A DNA stretch of 64,000 bases from BJ22 sp021298375 (GCA_046343015.1 JBKDOL010000115.1:1-64000); one strand, 5' to 3'. Counted from the stretch's first letter, positions 43,593 to 53,602 are shown. Numbers and translations are program-made. Notes: generated by a model not told the origin, from the sequence alone.

Positions 43593-44126
43593 TCAGGAGC
43601 GAGGTTGCTCAATGACCGTTGCCTTGACGATCTTCATTTCCTGAAGCGGACGGTCCTGCGGATTGCAGGCGGTCGCCCCGATTTTCCGGACGACTTCCAG
43701 GCTGCCGACGTCCGCCGTCTTGCCAAACGCGGTGTACTGCCGGTCGAGGTGCGGATGCTTATCGAGACAGATAAAAAACTGGCTGCCCGCCGAGTTCGGG
43801 TTGCTGCTCCGGGCCATCGAAAGCACCCCAGCCACGTGCGGAGTCGCGTTGAATTCGGCATTCACGTTATAGCCAGGTCCACCCGTGCCACTGCCCGTCG
43901 GGCAACCGCCCTGAATCATGAACCCGCTGATGACGCGATGGAAAATCAGGCCATCGTAAAAACCGCTGCGGACAAGACCAATCATGTTGAGGCAATGATT
44001 GGGAGCTACGTCGGGCAGCAAATCGAGCGTGATGGTGCCCTGATTGGTCTCCAGCTGCACTTGGTATTTGTTCTTCTGGAAATCGACATTGGCGACGGCG
44101 GCGTCAACTTTGGCTTTTTGCGACAC
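43593..44126 (-). CDS. Peptidyl-prolyl cis-trans isomerase, cyclophilin type
   Basis: 177 residues. The cyclophilin core is clear: FYDGLIFHRVISGFMIQGG, GPGYNVNAEF, AGVLSMARSSNPNSAGSQFF and CLDKHPHLDRQYTAFGK, including the Arg of FHRV and the FxxQ/FFI active-site elements. No signal peptide, so a cytoplasmic folding catalyst is expected. The N-terminal 20 residues are lysine/alanine rich. Same strand and order as the upstream ygfZ-like gene (132 nt gap). Confidence 0.95.
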   Translation of the reverse strand: MSQKAKVDAAVANVDFQKNKYQVQLETNQGTITLDLLPDVAPNHCLNMIGLVRSGFYDGLIFHRVISGFMIQGGCPTGSGTGGPGYNVNAEFNATPHVAGVLSMARSSNPNSAGSQFFICLDKHPHLDRQYTAFGKTADVGSLEVVRKIGATACNPQDRPLQEMKIVKATVIEQPRS

Positions 44127-44258
44127 AGTTATTCCTGACGGCTGAAGGTTCCATTCGGGACGCTCCAGCTGCTGCCAAAGTCGTCATCAAATCCGAGCAA
44201 ATTGTACGCGTTTTGGCTGGCGGACCAACCCCACGCCCCGGGGCCCCGCAAAACGGGC

Positions 44259-45188
44259 CTATTCAACCGTGAAAACAGCTTCGCCACACCGCAGTTGCAC
44301 TCCGGGCCGAGCGGCAGCCCGCTTCACGATCGCCAACCCCCGAACTGCACTGCTTCCCGAAGCGAGCGATGTCATCCGTCCCACCCGCGAGTCCGACTCG
44401 ATCAGCTCCGCCGGCAGCTGCGGCAGTGGACCGGACTCCCAGCGCAATCCGACGAGCAGCCGGTTGACGTGTCCCAACGCATCGATCCGGGCAACCGTTT
44501 CCTGCCCCAGATAACAGCCTTTGTCGAAGGAAATCGCCTGGGCATCGCGCTGCAGTTCCTGGGGCAACGTCTCCGAGTCGGCATCGACTCCGAACTTTGG
44601 GTAGCGATTTCCAATGCGATGTCGTTCCAATTCGTCAGCAGCCTGTCGCCTCAGTCCCAGCGAATTCTCCAACCACTCAGCAATTTTCGCCAGCTTCGCC
44701 GGGGAGCTCCCATCGCGCGGCAGGAGCAAATACCCCGGGCCGCAGAACTCACCGCAACCAACCAGGCAGAGGCCGGGCGGATACTCCGTTTCACGCCAAT
44801 GTCCCGGTGCGAGCTCCGAGAGGTTACTCAGCGCCGCGCGCGCCTCACTCCAGACAAACCACGCCCCCTCTCCGGCAAACACTTCGAACTCAACTTTCTC
44901 CCGAATCAGGTAGCGGTCCAAGTGCTCGCGCAGCACGGACGCTTGCCCCGGCCAAGTCACCAATTCGAGGACTTGCTCAGCGCACAACACCTGAACTTGC
45001 CCGACCAATTTGCCCTTGGTGTTCAGAATCAGGGCCTCGCGAATCTCGCCCGCATGCATGCGTTTGATGTCGGCGGTGCAGAAGCCGTGCAGAAACTTGA
45101 CGCGATCCGCGCCCTTGAGAACCAGCCGATCGATTTCAAAAGCCGCAAACTCGCCCTGCTCCCCGGGGTGATGTGCTCTCTCTTTCAT
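44259..45188 (-). CDS. ygfZ: YgfZ/GcvT-like folate-binding protein
   Basis: 309 residues. The family signature K-G-C-Y-x-G-Q-E is present as KGCYLGQE, with the usual ETVARIDALGHVNR after it; the N-terminal VLKGADRVKFLHGFCTADI resembles the aminomethyltransferase fold. YgfZ proteins use folate and help assemble or repair Fe-S clusters. ATG at 45188 chosen (MKERAHHPG) with GAAGAG upstream; 26 residues of open frame upstream look non-coding. 74 nt after the trmH-like gene. Confidence 0.87.
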   Translation of the reverse strand: MKERAHHPGEQGEFAAFEIDRLVLKGADRVKFLHGFCTADIKRMHAGEIREALILNTKGKLVGQVQVLCAEQVLELVTWPGQASVLREHLDRYLIREKVEFEVFAGEGAWFVWSEARAALSNLSELAPGHWRETEYPPGLCLVGCGEFCGPGYLLLPRDGSSPAKLAKIAEWLENSLGLRRQAADELERHRIGNRYPKFGVDADSETLPQELQRDAQAISFDKGCYLGQETVARIDALGHVNRLLVGLRWESGPLPQLPAELIESDSRVGRMTSLASGSSAVRGLAIVKRAAARPGVQLRCGEAVFTVE

Positions 45189-45262
45189 GGAAAACTCTTC
45201 GACTTTCGTGAACCATCCAGCACACAGGGTTTCCGCAACTGTTTGCGGTGCTGACCTGCGGC

Positions 45263-45772
45263 TCAACCTTGGGGAAATTGCCGACAGTACTCATACATCG
45301 CCATGGTAGCCGCGGTCACAACGTTGTAACTGTATGGCAATCCATAAACCGGGATCTCAACGACATCATCCAAGAGCGGCAAAATGTCGGCAGTAATCCC
45401 AAGCCGCTCATGGCCCAGCACGAAAACCATTCGGTGCGGGAAACGATACTCGTAGAGCGAGCGGCTGTTGGTGGTCTGCTCCAGACCAACCAGACGATAG
45501 CCGGCTTGTTTTAGTTCGCTCAATCGGGGAGCAAGCGATCGCCGACGCTCGATTTGGACCAGTTCGGCTCCGTTCCGAGCCACCTTCGGATCGATCTTTC
45601 CGGTCCCCGTGGTGACAATGTGGTTGATCGCGCAGCAACTGACTAACCGCACCAGACGTGAGAGATTAATCTGACTCTTGAACTGCGGGCAGGCGATGAT
45701 CACCGGGCGAGGATGATCCAGCGCCGTTGGAGGCCGATGCCGGACGTGCTCGGGAAGTTCGTCTTCGCTCAT
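45263..45772 (-). CDS. SpoU/TrmH family RNA 2'-O-methyltransferase
   Basis: 169 residues. The SPOUT knot motifs are visible: NLSRLVR (motif 1), VFVLGHERLGI (motif 2) and VEIPVYGLPYSYNVVTAATM (motif 3). Motif 3 reads YSYNVVTA rather than the common SLNVSVA, so the target may differ from tRNA Gm18. Short, single-domain form without the N-terminal substrate domain. Lies 27 nt downstream of rseP on the same strand. The methylated nucleotide is not predictable. Confidence 0.88.
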   Translation of the reverse strand: MSEDELPEHVRHRPPTALDHPRPVIIACPQFKSQINLSRLVRLVSCCAINHIVTTGTGKIDPKVARNGAELVQIERRRSLAPRLSELKQAGYRLVGLEQTTNSRSLYEYRFPHRMVFVLGHERLGITADILPLLDDVVEIPVYGLPYSYNVVTAATMAMYEYCRQFPQG

Positions 45773-45799
45773 CTCCCAACCAATTCCTGAGAACTCGGA

Positions 45800-47941
45800 T
45801 TAAAAGAACCAATCCTTGATGCGGCTGACGTCGAGGAAGATCACAAACAGCATCAAGCCGAGGATGAACGCCAAGCCGGCATAGGTCAGGATCACCTGTA
45901 CCTTTTCGGTAACTGGCCGTCGGAAAATTCCCTCGTAGGCGAGGAAGACCATGTGCCCGCCGTCGAGAACGGGAATCGGCAGAAAATTGACAATCGCCAG
46001 ATTCGCCGAGAGCATCGTCAGAAAGAGCAGCAGGCGCGACGTGCCCTCAGTCGCTTCGCTGGTCGCCACCGTGGCGATCGTTCCCGGTCCGCCGAGGTTG
46101 GTTGCCGAGATCTGGCCCGAGACAAGCTTTTTCAGGAACCGAAGAATCCGCACGCCCTCCTTCCAAATCTGACTGCTCGCGACGCTGAACGATTCCGACC
46201 AACTTGTCGTCTGGTAGGTCTCTTCCAGCGGCGTCGGAATGATTCCGCGCGTGGTCCGAAACTCATTGGCGGCAACGCCACTGCTGAGCTTGACTTCCTG
46301 CTCATTCCCTCCGGGTTTCCGCACCTTGAATTGGAAGCTGCTCCCGGCAGGGGCGAGCTGGAGGGTGTTTTGCAGCGTCCCCGCATTCCACTCCTTGGAG
46401 CCGATCCCGAAGGTGAACGAGCCCGACTTGGCAGTAAAGATGTCGCTTTGGGCAAACTGGGCGGCAATCTCGTAGCGACCGCCGAGCAACCAATCGCCCG
46501 CCTGCAGACCTTGCTTCTCGGCATCGCTTCCCGGATCGACAGAGGCGATTTCCGGGTCGGCGTTGATCGCCAACCCCAGGCTTTCAATCGCCAAGCAACC
46601 GATCATCCCCGGTTCGCTGACCCGCTCGGGCATTCGCAACGCGACATCCAGCGTGAGCGTTTCCGGCTCGACTTGCCCCGGACTGGCGCGCTGGACCTCC
46701 AGAGTCACGCTCTTTTTCTGATCGCGCAGCAACTGGACCATCCGCTGGTCAAAGGTGAACAGATTCCCCGGTGGGGCGTCGTTGACTTTGACAATCCGGT
46801 CGCCGGCCCGCAATCCGGCAGCCGCTGCCGGGGACCGTTCCTGGACCGCCGCGATCGGCTGCCACTTGAGCGTGAAGCCGAGTGTTTTGGCCTGATTCAC
46901 TGGGACCTTGATCAGGACGGGCGCGGAACTCTCCGCGCGCTTGACCGTGACTTCAAGCGGTTGATCAAAAAAGGGAATCATCTCCCGTTTGAATTCGAAC
47001 ATCGAACCGATCGGACGACCATTGATCGCGACCAGTTCATCACCCGGCTGGAAGGCCGGGCTGGCGGCTGCGCCCGCTTGGTCGGGCACGACGCATTCAC
47101 CGGACTTCAAACGGGGCACGGCTGGCGGTTGCCCCAACCCTACCATCGGAATGTCGAGGCCGGGAATCAGCCCTGCTTTGGCCGTCAACGTTACTTTCTG
47201 CTTGGCGTCGCTGCCGATTGCCTGATATTCAATTTCCACGGGGCCGTCGGTGCCATGCAGAGCCACCTCTTGAACCATGTCTCCGAAAGTGACGTAGCCT
47301 TTGGTCAGGTCGTGGTCAGCGACGCGGGTGACCCGCGCATCGGGGAAACCGGCGACCCACGCCGGACTACCGGGTACAGCTTCCCCAACCATCGGCGGCT
47401 GGAACTTGACGCTGGACTTGAAGGCGATCGCTGCGAAGAGGATGCCGAACAGGAGGTTGAAGATCACGCCTGCCGAGATGATCGCCATCCGCTGGGGAAC
47501 CGATTTGGCCAGATAACTGCGAGGATCGATTTTGGAGCGGTCGAGCGGCCCGCCAGCGGTTTCGCCTGTGTATGCCCCCCCGCCGGCGACTCGCGAACGC
47601 TCCGCTTCCCTTTCAATATTGCCCGGGTTGTCATCCTGGCCGAGCATTTTGACGTAGCCCCCGAGCGGCACGATGCCGATTCCGTAGGTTGTCTCCCCCC
47701 ACGTCCATTTGAGAAGCGAGCGGGGGATAATCACCCGATCGCCAATCTTGATGTCAAACGCATCGAAGCCCACATAGAACTTCTCGCATTTCACGCCACA
47801 CGCCTTGGCCACGAGAAAATGGCCCAGCTCGTGAACGAAAATCACCAACCCGATTCCGATCACCACTTGGGCAATCGCCCACCAGCTGGCCAGATCAAAC
47901 CAGGAAAAACTCGCCGCCAATCCTACAAACAACCAATCCAC
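45800..47941 (-). CDS. rseP: Site-2 protease RseP (membrane zinc metalloprotease)
   Basis: 713 residues, longer than the 430-450 of E. coli RseP. The N-terminal zinc motif is HELGH (H37-E38-H41) in the first membrane helix; the second metal motif NFLPIPVLDGGH lies near residue 655. Between them are PDZ-like modules (AAGLRAGDRIVKVNDAPPG; QGLQAGDWLLGG), apparently three instead of two, which explains the extra length. It cleaves membrane-bound regulators such as anti-sigma factors. Overlaps the 3' end of dxr by 19 nt (47923-47941), the classical dxr-rseP linkage. Confidence 0.94.
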   Translation of the reverse strand: MDWLFVGLAASFSWFDLASWWAIAQVVIGIGLVIFVHELGHFLVAKACGVKCEKFYVGFDAFDIKIGDRVIIPRSLLKWTWGETTYGIGIVPLGGYVKMLGQDDNPGNIEREAERSRVAGGGAYTGETAGGPLDRSKIDPRSYLAKSVPQRMAIISAGVIFNLLFGILFAAIAFKSSVKFQPPMVGEAVPGSPAWVAGFPDARVTRVADHDLTKGYVTFGDMVQEVALHGTDGPVEIEYQAIGSDAKQKVTLTAKAGLIPGLDIPMVGLGQPPAVPRLKSGECVVPDQAGAAASPAFQPGDELVAINGRPIGSMFEFKREMIPFFDQPLEVTVKRAESSAPVLIKVPVNQAKTLGFTLKWQPIAAVQERSPAAAAGLRAGDRIVKVNDAPPGNLFTFDQRMVQLLRDQKKSVTLEVQRASPGQVEPETLTLDVALRMPERVSEPGMIGCLAIESLGLAINADPEIASVDPGSDAEKQGLQAGDWLLGGRYEIAAQFAQSDIFTAKSGSFTFGIGSKEWNAGTLQNTLQLAPAGSSFQFKVRKPGGNEQEVKLSSGVAANEFRTTRGIIPTPLEETYQTTSWSESFSVASSQIWKEGVRILRFLKKLVSGQISATNLGGPGTIATVATSEATEGTSRLLLFLTMLSANLAIVNFLPIPVLDGGHMVFLAYEGIFRRPVTEKVQVILTYAGLAFILGLMLFVIFLDVSRIKDWFF

Positions 47942-49080
47942 GCTTCGATCTCCTCCCGAGCCCAGCGATCAGCTGCGAGCAGCTGGTCGAGCGTCGGGTT
48001 GGCAAGTACCTGATGCTGTTCCAAAACTTCACGACAGGCGGGCACAATCTCAGCGAAACCGAGATTGCCAGCCAAAAATGCAGCCACCGCCGCTTCGTTC
48101 GCCGCGTTGAGCACGGCTCCCGCCGATCCACCCCGGCGGATCACTTCAAACCCAAGTTCCAAAGCCGAACGCTGGACCTCGTTTGGCGGGATCAAGTCCA
48201 ACTGGTTCCGCACGGTCCAGTCCATCCGACGAGCCGGTCCAGCGACCCGCTGCGGATGGCTCAAGGCGTATTGAATCGGCAACCGCATGTCGGGCGGCCC
48301 GAGCTGAGCCAACACCGAGCCGTCGCGGAATTCTACCAGCGAGTGCACGATGGATTGAGGGTGGATCACCACCTCGATCTGGTCCGGTTGCAGATCGAAC
48401 AGCCAGCGGGCCTCAATGATCTCGAGTGCCTTGTTGAGCAGTGTGGCTGAGTCAATCGTGATCTTCGGCCCCATGTTCCAGGTCGGATGAGCCAGGGCAT
48501 CGCGGGGCGTGACCTGGGCAAGTTGCTCGGGCGACAGGTCGCGGAACGGTCCCCCGCTGGCGGTCAGCACCACCCGCTTGATTTCTTCTTTCCGCCCGGC
48601 CAAGGAGGCTTGCCAAACCGCGCTGTGTTCGCTGTCGACCGGAACAATCTTGGATCGCCGTTCGGCGGCCAGTGGCATCAGCAAGTGGCCCGCTACCACG
48701 AGCGATTCTTTGTTGGCCAAGGCGACCGTTTTGCCCGCGGCAACGGCAGCATGGGTGCTGGGCAAACCCGCGCAGCCGACGATCGCCGCCAGGACCACAT
48801 CCACATCGGGGTGAGCAGCCATCCAAACCAGCCTGTCCGCTCCGACGGACCAACGCTCGTTCAAGCTGGCGGGCGGAGCAAATGCGGCGGCGCGGCTGGA
48901 GTCGGCGGCCACGACTTGGGCCTGAGGATATTGCCGCGCCTGTTCCACGAGCAGATCGAGCCGTTGACAGCCGGAAAGCCCCCAGACCTCGAGGCCATCG
49001 ATTGCCGGAACCACTTCCAGCGCATTTCGGCCAATGCTGCCGGTGGAGCCGAGGATCGCCAGATTCTTGCGGACAGCCAT
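47923..49080 (-). CDS. dxr: 1-deoxy-D-xylulose 5-phosphate reductoisomerase
   Basis: 385 residues; second enzyme of the MEP isoprenoid pathway. NADPH-binding GSTGSIG at 11-17, the metal/substrate motif VDSEHSAVWQ and the conserved KITIDSATLLNKALEIIEA and IEVVIHPQSIVHSLVEF are present. ATG at 49080 gives MAVRKNLAILGSTGSIG, the usual N terminus. First gene of a minus-strand run (dxr, rseP, trmH-like, ygfZ-like, cyclophilin, nitroreductase). Confidence 0.97.
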   Translation of the reverse strand: MAVRKNLAILGSTGSIGRNALEVVPAIDGLEVWGLSGCQRLDLLVEQARQYPQAQVVAADSSRAAAFAPPASLNERWSVGADRLVWMAAHPDVDVVLAAIVGCAGLPSTHAAVAAGKTVALANKESLVVAGHLLMPLAAERRSKIVPVDSEHSAVWQASLAGRKEEIKRVVLTASGGPFRDLSPEQLAQVTPRDALAHPTWNMGPKITIDSATLLNKALEIIEARWLFDLQPDQIEVVIHPQSIVHSLVEFRDGSVLAQLGPPDMRLPIQYALSHPQRVAGPARRMDWTVRNQLDLIPPNEVQRSALELGFEVIRRGGSAGAVLNAANEAAVAAFLAGNLGFAEIVPACREVLEQHQVLANPTLDQLLAADRWAREEIEAWIGCL

Positions 49081-49588
49081 GAGAGAAAGTGTGCCGATCG
49101 AGCCGGTTTTGCTGGGGCCGGTTTAAATTTTGGCCGGTTTTATGGGGGATGTTGTGCGAAGCTGCGCCAATGCTTCCGAATCTGCCGAAGAATATGAAGT
49201 TGTTTCCGGTTCCAGGTGGCGAAGCCCGGGCTCCGCGCCGATGTTGCCTTTTGTCGACGCGGTTGAACAATTCCGACATCGACTGGCGAGCGACGCCGGT
49301 CGTTGGCTGACGAATTTTCTTCAGCCATCTTAGACTTTGCCCTCCCCAGCAACAAGGTAAACGCCGTTGACACCGGTCAGCCACCTGCGAGTCTCCGGCA
49401 ACTGTTATAAAAGGAACCGGAGGGGCGGGTGTTTTCCCGGTTGCTGAACGGGGGACTGCTCGAGGCCGATCCTTTGGCACGAAAGTTTCACTGCTCAAAC
49501 CCCGAGTCCACTTCGAATTCGCTGCCAGCCCGCCTGGGTTGCTGAATTCTCCCCCGACACCCTCGAGCCCAAAACGCTGAACTGACCC
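49081..49588. other. Divergent spacer between dxr and ftsH
   Basis: 508 bp holding both promoters. The segment about 49100-49145 repeats gccggttt three times with 10-20 nt spacing (gccggttttgctggggccgg, then ggccggttttatgg). Otherwise nothing recognised. Confidence 0.45.
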
Positions 49589-51646
49589 ATGGAAAACGGA
49601 AAAAACGCCGATCGCAAAGGCAACTCCAGCCTGCTCCTGTTCACCCTGGTCGTGCTCCTGACGTTGATGATCACCTCGTTGGTCGTCTTCAGCCAAACCC
49701 AGCGCACGCTGCAATACGACGACTTCGTACGGTTGATGCGAGCGACCAGGTACGTGGAGCGGGGTTCGAAAGAGTTGACCAATCCCCAGGCGGGAGCGAT
49801 TACCCTCCGGGAAAGGTCCAACACACCCCGCGAGATTCGGCTGAGCAATCCCAATAACATTCGCGTCGATGACCGTTTAATCACCGGCGACGTCCAGTAT
49901 CGCGTGCTCTCGGGACCCGGAGCCTCCGAGAAGGAAACGACGATTGGCTTCAAGGTCGCCAAGCTCAAGTCCGAGGGGATCGACGAGGAATTGCGGAAAC
50001 TCCTCGCGACTTCGAACGCCAATTGGGAGTTTTCGGCCGGGCCCAGCGGCTGGGAGAAGTACGGCTTTATTCTGGTCTCAACGGGCGTGATCCTGGCCCT
50101 TTTCCTGTTCATGATGCGGCGGCTCGGGGGAGCCGGCGGCCCGATGCAGTTTGGCCGCAGCCGCGGACGACTGTACGCGGAGGAAGACCTCGGCGTCACC
50201 TTCGATGATGTTGCCGGCATCGATGAGGCAGTCGAAGAAGTTCGTGAAATCGTCGACTTCCTCAAGTCACCAGAGAAATACCAAAAGCTTGGGGGCCGGA
50301 TTCCCCGGGGCGTGTTGCTCGTCGGCCCCCCCGGCACCGGCAAGACCTTGCTCGCCAAGGCGATTGCCGGGGAAGCCGGCGTTCCCTTCTTCAGCCTCTC
50401 CGGCAGCGACTTCGTCGAGATGTTCGTTGGCGTCGGTGCGGCTCGAGTCCGCGACATGTTCCAACAAGCTGTCGCCAAGGCCCCCTGCATCATCTTCATC
50501 GATGAACTGGATGCGCTCGGCAAGACCCGGGGCAACGGCATGGTCGGCGGGCACGACGAACGCGAACAAACTCTCAACGCCTTGCTCGTCGAGATGGACG
50601 GCTTCGATTCCAACAGCGGCGTGATCGTGATCGGGGCCACAAACCGCCCTGAGACCCTCGACCAAGCCTTGATGCGTCCGGGTCGCTTTGATCGCCATGT
50701 GCTGGTCGATCGCCCCGACATCCAGGGCCGCGAGGATATTCTGAAAGTCCACGTCAAAAACGTGAAACTCGACCCAAGTGTCGACTTGAAGAAGATCGCC
50801 GCAATCAGCCCCGGCTTTGGCGGCGCCGACCTCGCGAACCTCGTCAACGAAGCCGCATTGCTCGCCGCCCGCAACGAAAAATCGTCGGTCGGAATGGTTG
50901 AATTCAACGAAGCCGTCGAACGGGTGACCGCCGGCCTGGAAAAGAAAAAGCGGGTGATGTCCGCCGAAGAAAAGCAACGCGTCGCCTACCACGAAGCGGG
51001 CCACGCCCTGGTCGCTTTCAGCTTGCCGAACACAGACCCCGTGCACAAGGTTTCGATTATCCCCCGCGGCCTCGCCGCCTTGGGCTACACGATGCAGCGG
51101 CCGGACAGCGACCGCTACCTGATGACGCAAAGTGAACTGGAAAGCCAGCTGCAAATTCTTCTGGCCGGGACGATTGCCGAGGAATTGATTTACGAGGACA
51201 TCTCCTCCGGAGCCCAAAACGACCTCGAGCGGGTAACCGATATCTCCCGAGCAATGGTGATGCAGTTTGGAATGAGCCGTCTCGGCAAGCTGAATTTCAA
51301 GGAAACTCGCACCAGTCCATTCCTCTCGGGAGCCGTGACTGAAGACCACGGGCGAACGTACAGCGAAAAGACCGCTCAGGAAATCGATGATGAAGTTCGC
51401 CGCATCGTCGCCCAGGCAGTCGAACGGGTACGGCGAATTCTCCAAGCCCGCAAGCCCTCGCTGATCGCCCTGACCAATCGCTTGATGGAAATCGAATCGG
51501 TCGACGCTGTCGAACTGAAACGAATCATTGACGAAAGCTCACCGGGACCGTGGGTCGTTCCCGGGACCGAAGGTGCGGCTCCCAAACGATCGGCCGTTGT
51601 CCCGCCGCAACTGAAAACGATCGGCGACGATGCGGCTGCCAACTAG
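49589..51646 (+). CDS. ftsH: ATP-dependent zinc metalloprotease FtsH
   Basis: 685 residues. Two membrane helices (LLLFTLVVLLTLMITSLVVF at about 14-33 and YGFILVSTGVILALFLFMM near 157-175) flank an extracytoplasmic domain. The AAA+ module has GPPGTGKT (from about 246), the pore motif FVEMFVGVGAARVRD, and Walker B IIFIDELDAL. The zinc site HEAGH is at 468-472. FtsH degrades membrane and soluble proteins processively at the inner membrane. It precedes a class V aminotransferase gene by 82 nt. Confidence 0.97.
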   Translation: MENGKNADRKGNSSLLLFTLVVLLTLMITSLVVFSQTQRTLQYDDFVRLMRATRYVERGSKELTNPQAGAITLRERSNTPREIRLSNPNNIRVDDRLITGDVQYRVLSGPGASEKETTIGFKVAKLKSEGIDEELRKLLATSNANWEFSAGPSGWEKYGFILVSTGVILALFLFMMRRLGGAGGPMQFGRSRGRLYAEEDLGVTFDDVAGIDEAVEEVREIVDFLKSPEKYQKLGGRIPRGVLLVGPPGTGKTLLAKAIAGEAGVPFFSLSGSDFVEMFVGVGAARVRDMFQQAVAKAPCIIFIDELDALGKTRGNGMVGGHDEREQTLNALLVEMDGFDSNSGVIVIGATNRPETLDQALMRPGRFDRHVLVDRPDIQGREDILKVHVKNVKLDPSVDLKKIAAISPGFGGADLANLVNEAALLAARNEKSSVGMVEFNEAVERVTAGLEKKKRVMSAEEKQRVAYHEAGHALVAFSLPNTDPVHKVSIIPRGLAALGYTMQRPDSDRYLMTQSELESQLQILLAGTIAEELIYEDISSGAQNDLERVTDISRAMVMQFGMSRLGKLNFKETRTSPFLSGAVTEDHGRTYSEKTAQEIDDEVRRIVAQAVERVRRILQARKPSLIALTNRLMEIESVDAVELKRIIDESSPGPWVVPGTEGAAPKRSAVVPPQLKTIGDDAAAN

Positions 51647-51728
51647 CCGGCGGGCAAGTCGCCGGAGGCAAGTCGCTTCGACCACTCGGTTTGGGGATCG
51701 GCGCCGACCGGTTGAGTAAAGTTTACGC

Positions 51729-52883
51729 ATGAGCCAACGCATCTATCTCGACAACGCGGCGACCAGTTGGCCCAAGCCTCCCCCGGTGCTCGATGCCCTC
51801 GTCGGGTTTTACCGCGACCTGGGAGGGGCTGCCGGCCGGGGAGCGCACTCCGCCAGCCAACAAGCCGATGCCCTGGTTACCGCTTGCCGGCAGGCGATCG
51901 GCGATTTGCTTCGCGCTCAGGTGGACGACCAAATCGTCTTTGCCCACAACGGCACCGACGCCCTCAATCTGGGGATTCACGGCTTACTCCGCCCTGGCGA
52001 CCACGTGGTCGTGAGCACGCTGGAGCACAACTCGGTGCTCCGGCCAGTTGCGGCGTTTGCCGAGCGGCAAGGCGGAAGCTACAGCCTCGTCAGCGCGGAT
52101 GAGCGGGGAATGGTGCGCCCGGAGGACATTCAAGCCGCGCTTCGCCCCGACACGCGGCTCGTTTGCCTGACTCACGCCAGCAACGTCACGGGGGTCCTCC
52201 AGCCGGTCGCCGATGTCGGTGCACTATGCCGCGCGGCGGGCGTCAGCTTGCTCGTCGATGCCGCCCAAACGATCGGGCGAGTCGCGGTGGATGTCCGGCA
52301 GATGCAATGCGACCTGCTGGCTGCAGCTGGCCACAAAGGGCTGCTCGGCCCGCTCGGGACCGCATTCTTGTTTGTCTCCGGCCGGGTCGCCAATCAACTC
52401 CAGTCGCTGCGGCAAGGCGGCACTGGAACGGAAACCACCGCCGAGCAACAACCGACGACCTATCCCCATCGCCTCGAAGCGGGGAATTTGAACGTCGGCG
52501 GCATCGCCGCCCTGCTCGCCGGAATCCGCTACGTCACCAATCTCGGCGTGGAGGCAATCGGGCGACATGAACTGGAACTCGCAGAGCAACTCTTTGCGGG
52601 ACTGGAAGCGTATCCGGGCGTGGAACTGATCGCCCGCGAGGTCGAGCCCCGGGTGGCGATTGCCAGCCTGACCTTCGCCAATCACGACGTGCACGACGCG
52701 GCCGCCATTCTCGACTCGGCTTTCGGGATTCAGGCTCGAGCGGGCCTGCACTGTGCACCGCACGCCATCAGCGGCGGGCCGCAGCACGAATCCGTCGCTA
52801 CCTTGCGCCTGAGCCCCGGTTGGCAGACGACCGCCGAACAAATACAAAGGACCATCGAAGCGATTCGCGAAATCGCCAGCTGA
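51729..52883 (+). CDS. Class V aminotransferase, cysteine desulfurase family
   Basis: 384 residues. PLP fold with the internal aldimine Lys203 in AAGHKGLLGP, and the cofactor segment HASNVTGVLQPV and VDAAQTIGRVAVDV. Cys342 in GLHCAPHA occupies the place of the reactive cysteine of SufS/Csd-type desulfurases. This length and the HKGLLGPLGT context match the cysteine desulfurase-like protein family (TIGR01977). It may deliver sulfur for Fe-S or cofactor synthesis, but no suf/isc genes are adjacent. Between ftsH and the YkgJ-like gene on the plus strand. Confidence 0.9.
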   Translation: MSQRIYLDNAATSWPKPPPVLDALVGFYRDLGGAAGRGAHSASQQADALVTACRQAIGDLLRAQVDDQIVFAHNGTDALNLGIHGLLRPGDHVVVSTLEHNSVLRPVAAFAERQGGSYSLVSADERGMVRPEDIQAALRPDTRLVCLTHASNVTGVLQPVADVGALCRAAGVSLLVDAAQTIGRVAVDVRQMQCDLLAAAGHKGLLGPLGTAFLFVSGRVANQLQSLRQGGTGTETTAEQQPTTYPHRLEAGNLNVGGIAALLAGIRYVTNLGVEAIGRHELELAEQLFAGLEAYPGVELIAREVEPRVAIASLTFANHDVHDAAAILDSAFGIQARAGLHCAPHAISGGPQHESVATLRLSPGWQTTAEQIQRTIEAIREIAS

Positions 52884-52959
52884 CCGCCGGGGCGTGGCCA
52901 GCCACTCGAACCGTGCAGCACCCGCTGCCTGTCTTTTTCAGAGCCGGAGCAAGGCGCCG

Positions 52960-53394
52960 ATGAGCACTCCCGAGAAGAGCACTTCCGAACCGTGGTACAA
53001 GGATGGCCTCCGCTTCAAATGCTCCCAATGCGGCGATTGCTGCACGGGAGGAGCCGGTTTCGTCTGGGTCAACGCAGAAGAAATCGAACAACTGGCCCAA
53101 TTGCTCGGTCAAGATGTCGAGACCTTCGAAAAGTACTATGTGCGGAAAGTCGGGATTCGCAAAAGCTTGCGCGAATTCCCCAACGGCGATTGCGTCTTTT
53201 TTGACAATCAAGCCCGAACCTGCCAAGTCTACTCCGCCCGACCGCGGCAATGCCGAACCTGGCCGTTCTGGGATTCCAACCTGAAGAGCGAAAAGGCCTG
53301 GAAAGAAACCTGTGAAGTCTGTCCCGGCAGCGGCAAGGGAAAACTCTATCAACTCGGCGAGATCGAAGCCCAGCGGAAAGTGTTTCACGTCTGA
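52960..53394 (+). CDS. YkgJ-type cysteine cluster protein
   Basis: 144 residues. Cysteines C21, C24, C27 and C28 (KCSQCGDCCTG) plus a later RPRQCRTWPFW and CEVCPGSG are the hallmark of the YkgJ/Fe-S oxidoreductase-like cluster family. Metal or Fe-S binding is expected; function unknown. ATG at 52960 has GGAG about 12 nt upstream; an ATG 66 nt earlier adds only a low-complexity lead. 76 nt after the aminotransferase gene. Confidence 0.87.
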   Translation: MSTPEKSTSEPWYKDGLRFKCSQCGDCCTGGAGFVWVNAEEIEQLAQLLGQDVETFEKYYVRKVGIRKSLREFPNGDCVFFDNQARTCQVYSARPRQCRTWPFWDSNLKSEKAWKETCEVCPGSGKGKLYQLGEIEAQRKVFHV

Positions 53395-53602
53395 GAATTC
53401 CGGTTCCCGAAGCAATCGCTTTGAGGACACCGGCTTGCGAGCTGTTGACGAACTATTTGAGGCCGCTCATCGAGCGCCATGCGATGTCTGACCAACTGGA
53501 TAACTGGTCGGGGTATCTGACCGACGGGGACATTGTCCGGCTCCCGCGGCACATTCCGAGCCCGCGAGGCAGTCTTTGCTCAAAGTGACTCGCCGCTCGC
53601 CG

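Noticed and set aside
45953..48013. A 686-codon plus-strand open frame opposite rseP
   Set aside because: It mirrors the rseP coding strand, is rich in Arg, Gly and Asp without motifs, and rseP has both zinc motifs and PDZ repeats.
49480..49500. Possible sigma-54 promoter (TTGGCACGAAAGTTTCA) upstream of ftsH
   Set aside because: The -24 half fits TGGCAC but the -12 half lacks TTGC with the correct spacing.
48452..49714. A 420-codon minus-strand frame across dxr and the ftsH promoter region
   Set aside because: Overlaps dxr in another frame and crosses the divergent promoter region; Arg/Gln-rich without motifs.
49495..51445. Long minus-strand frames opposite ftsH
   Set aside because: ftsH on the plus strand has all AAA+ and zinc-protease motifs; the antisense frames are Ser/Arg/Pro-rich.
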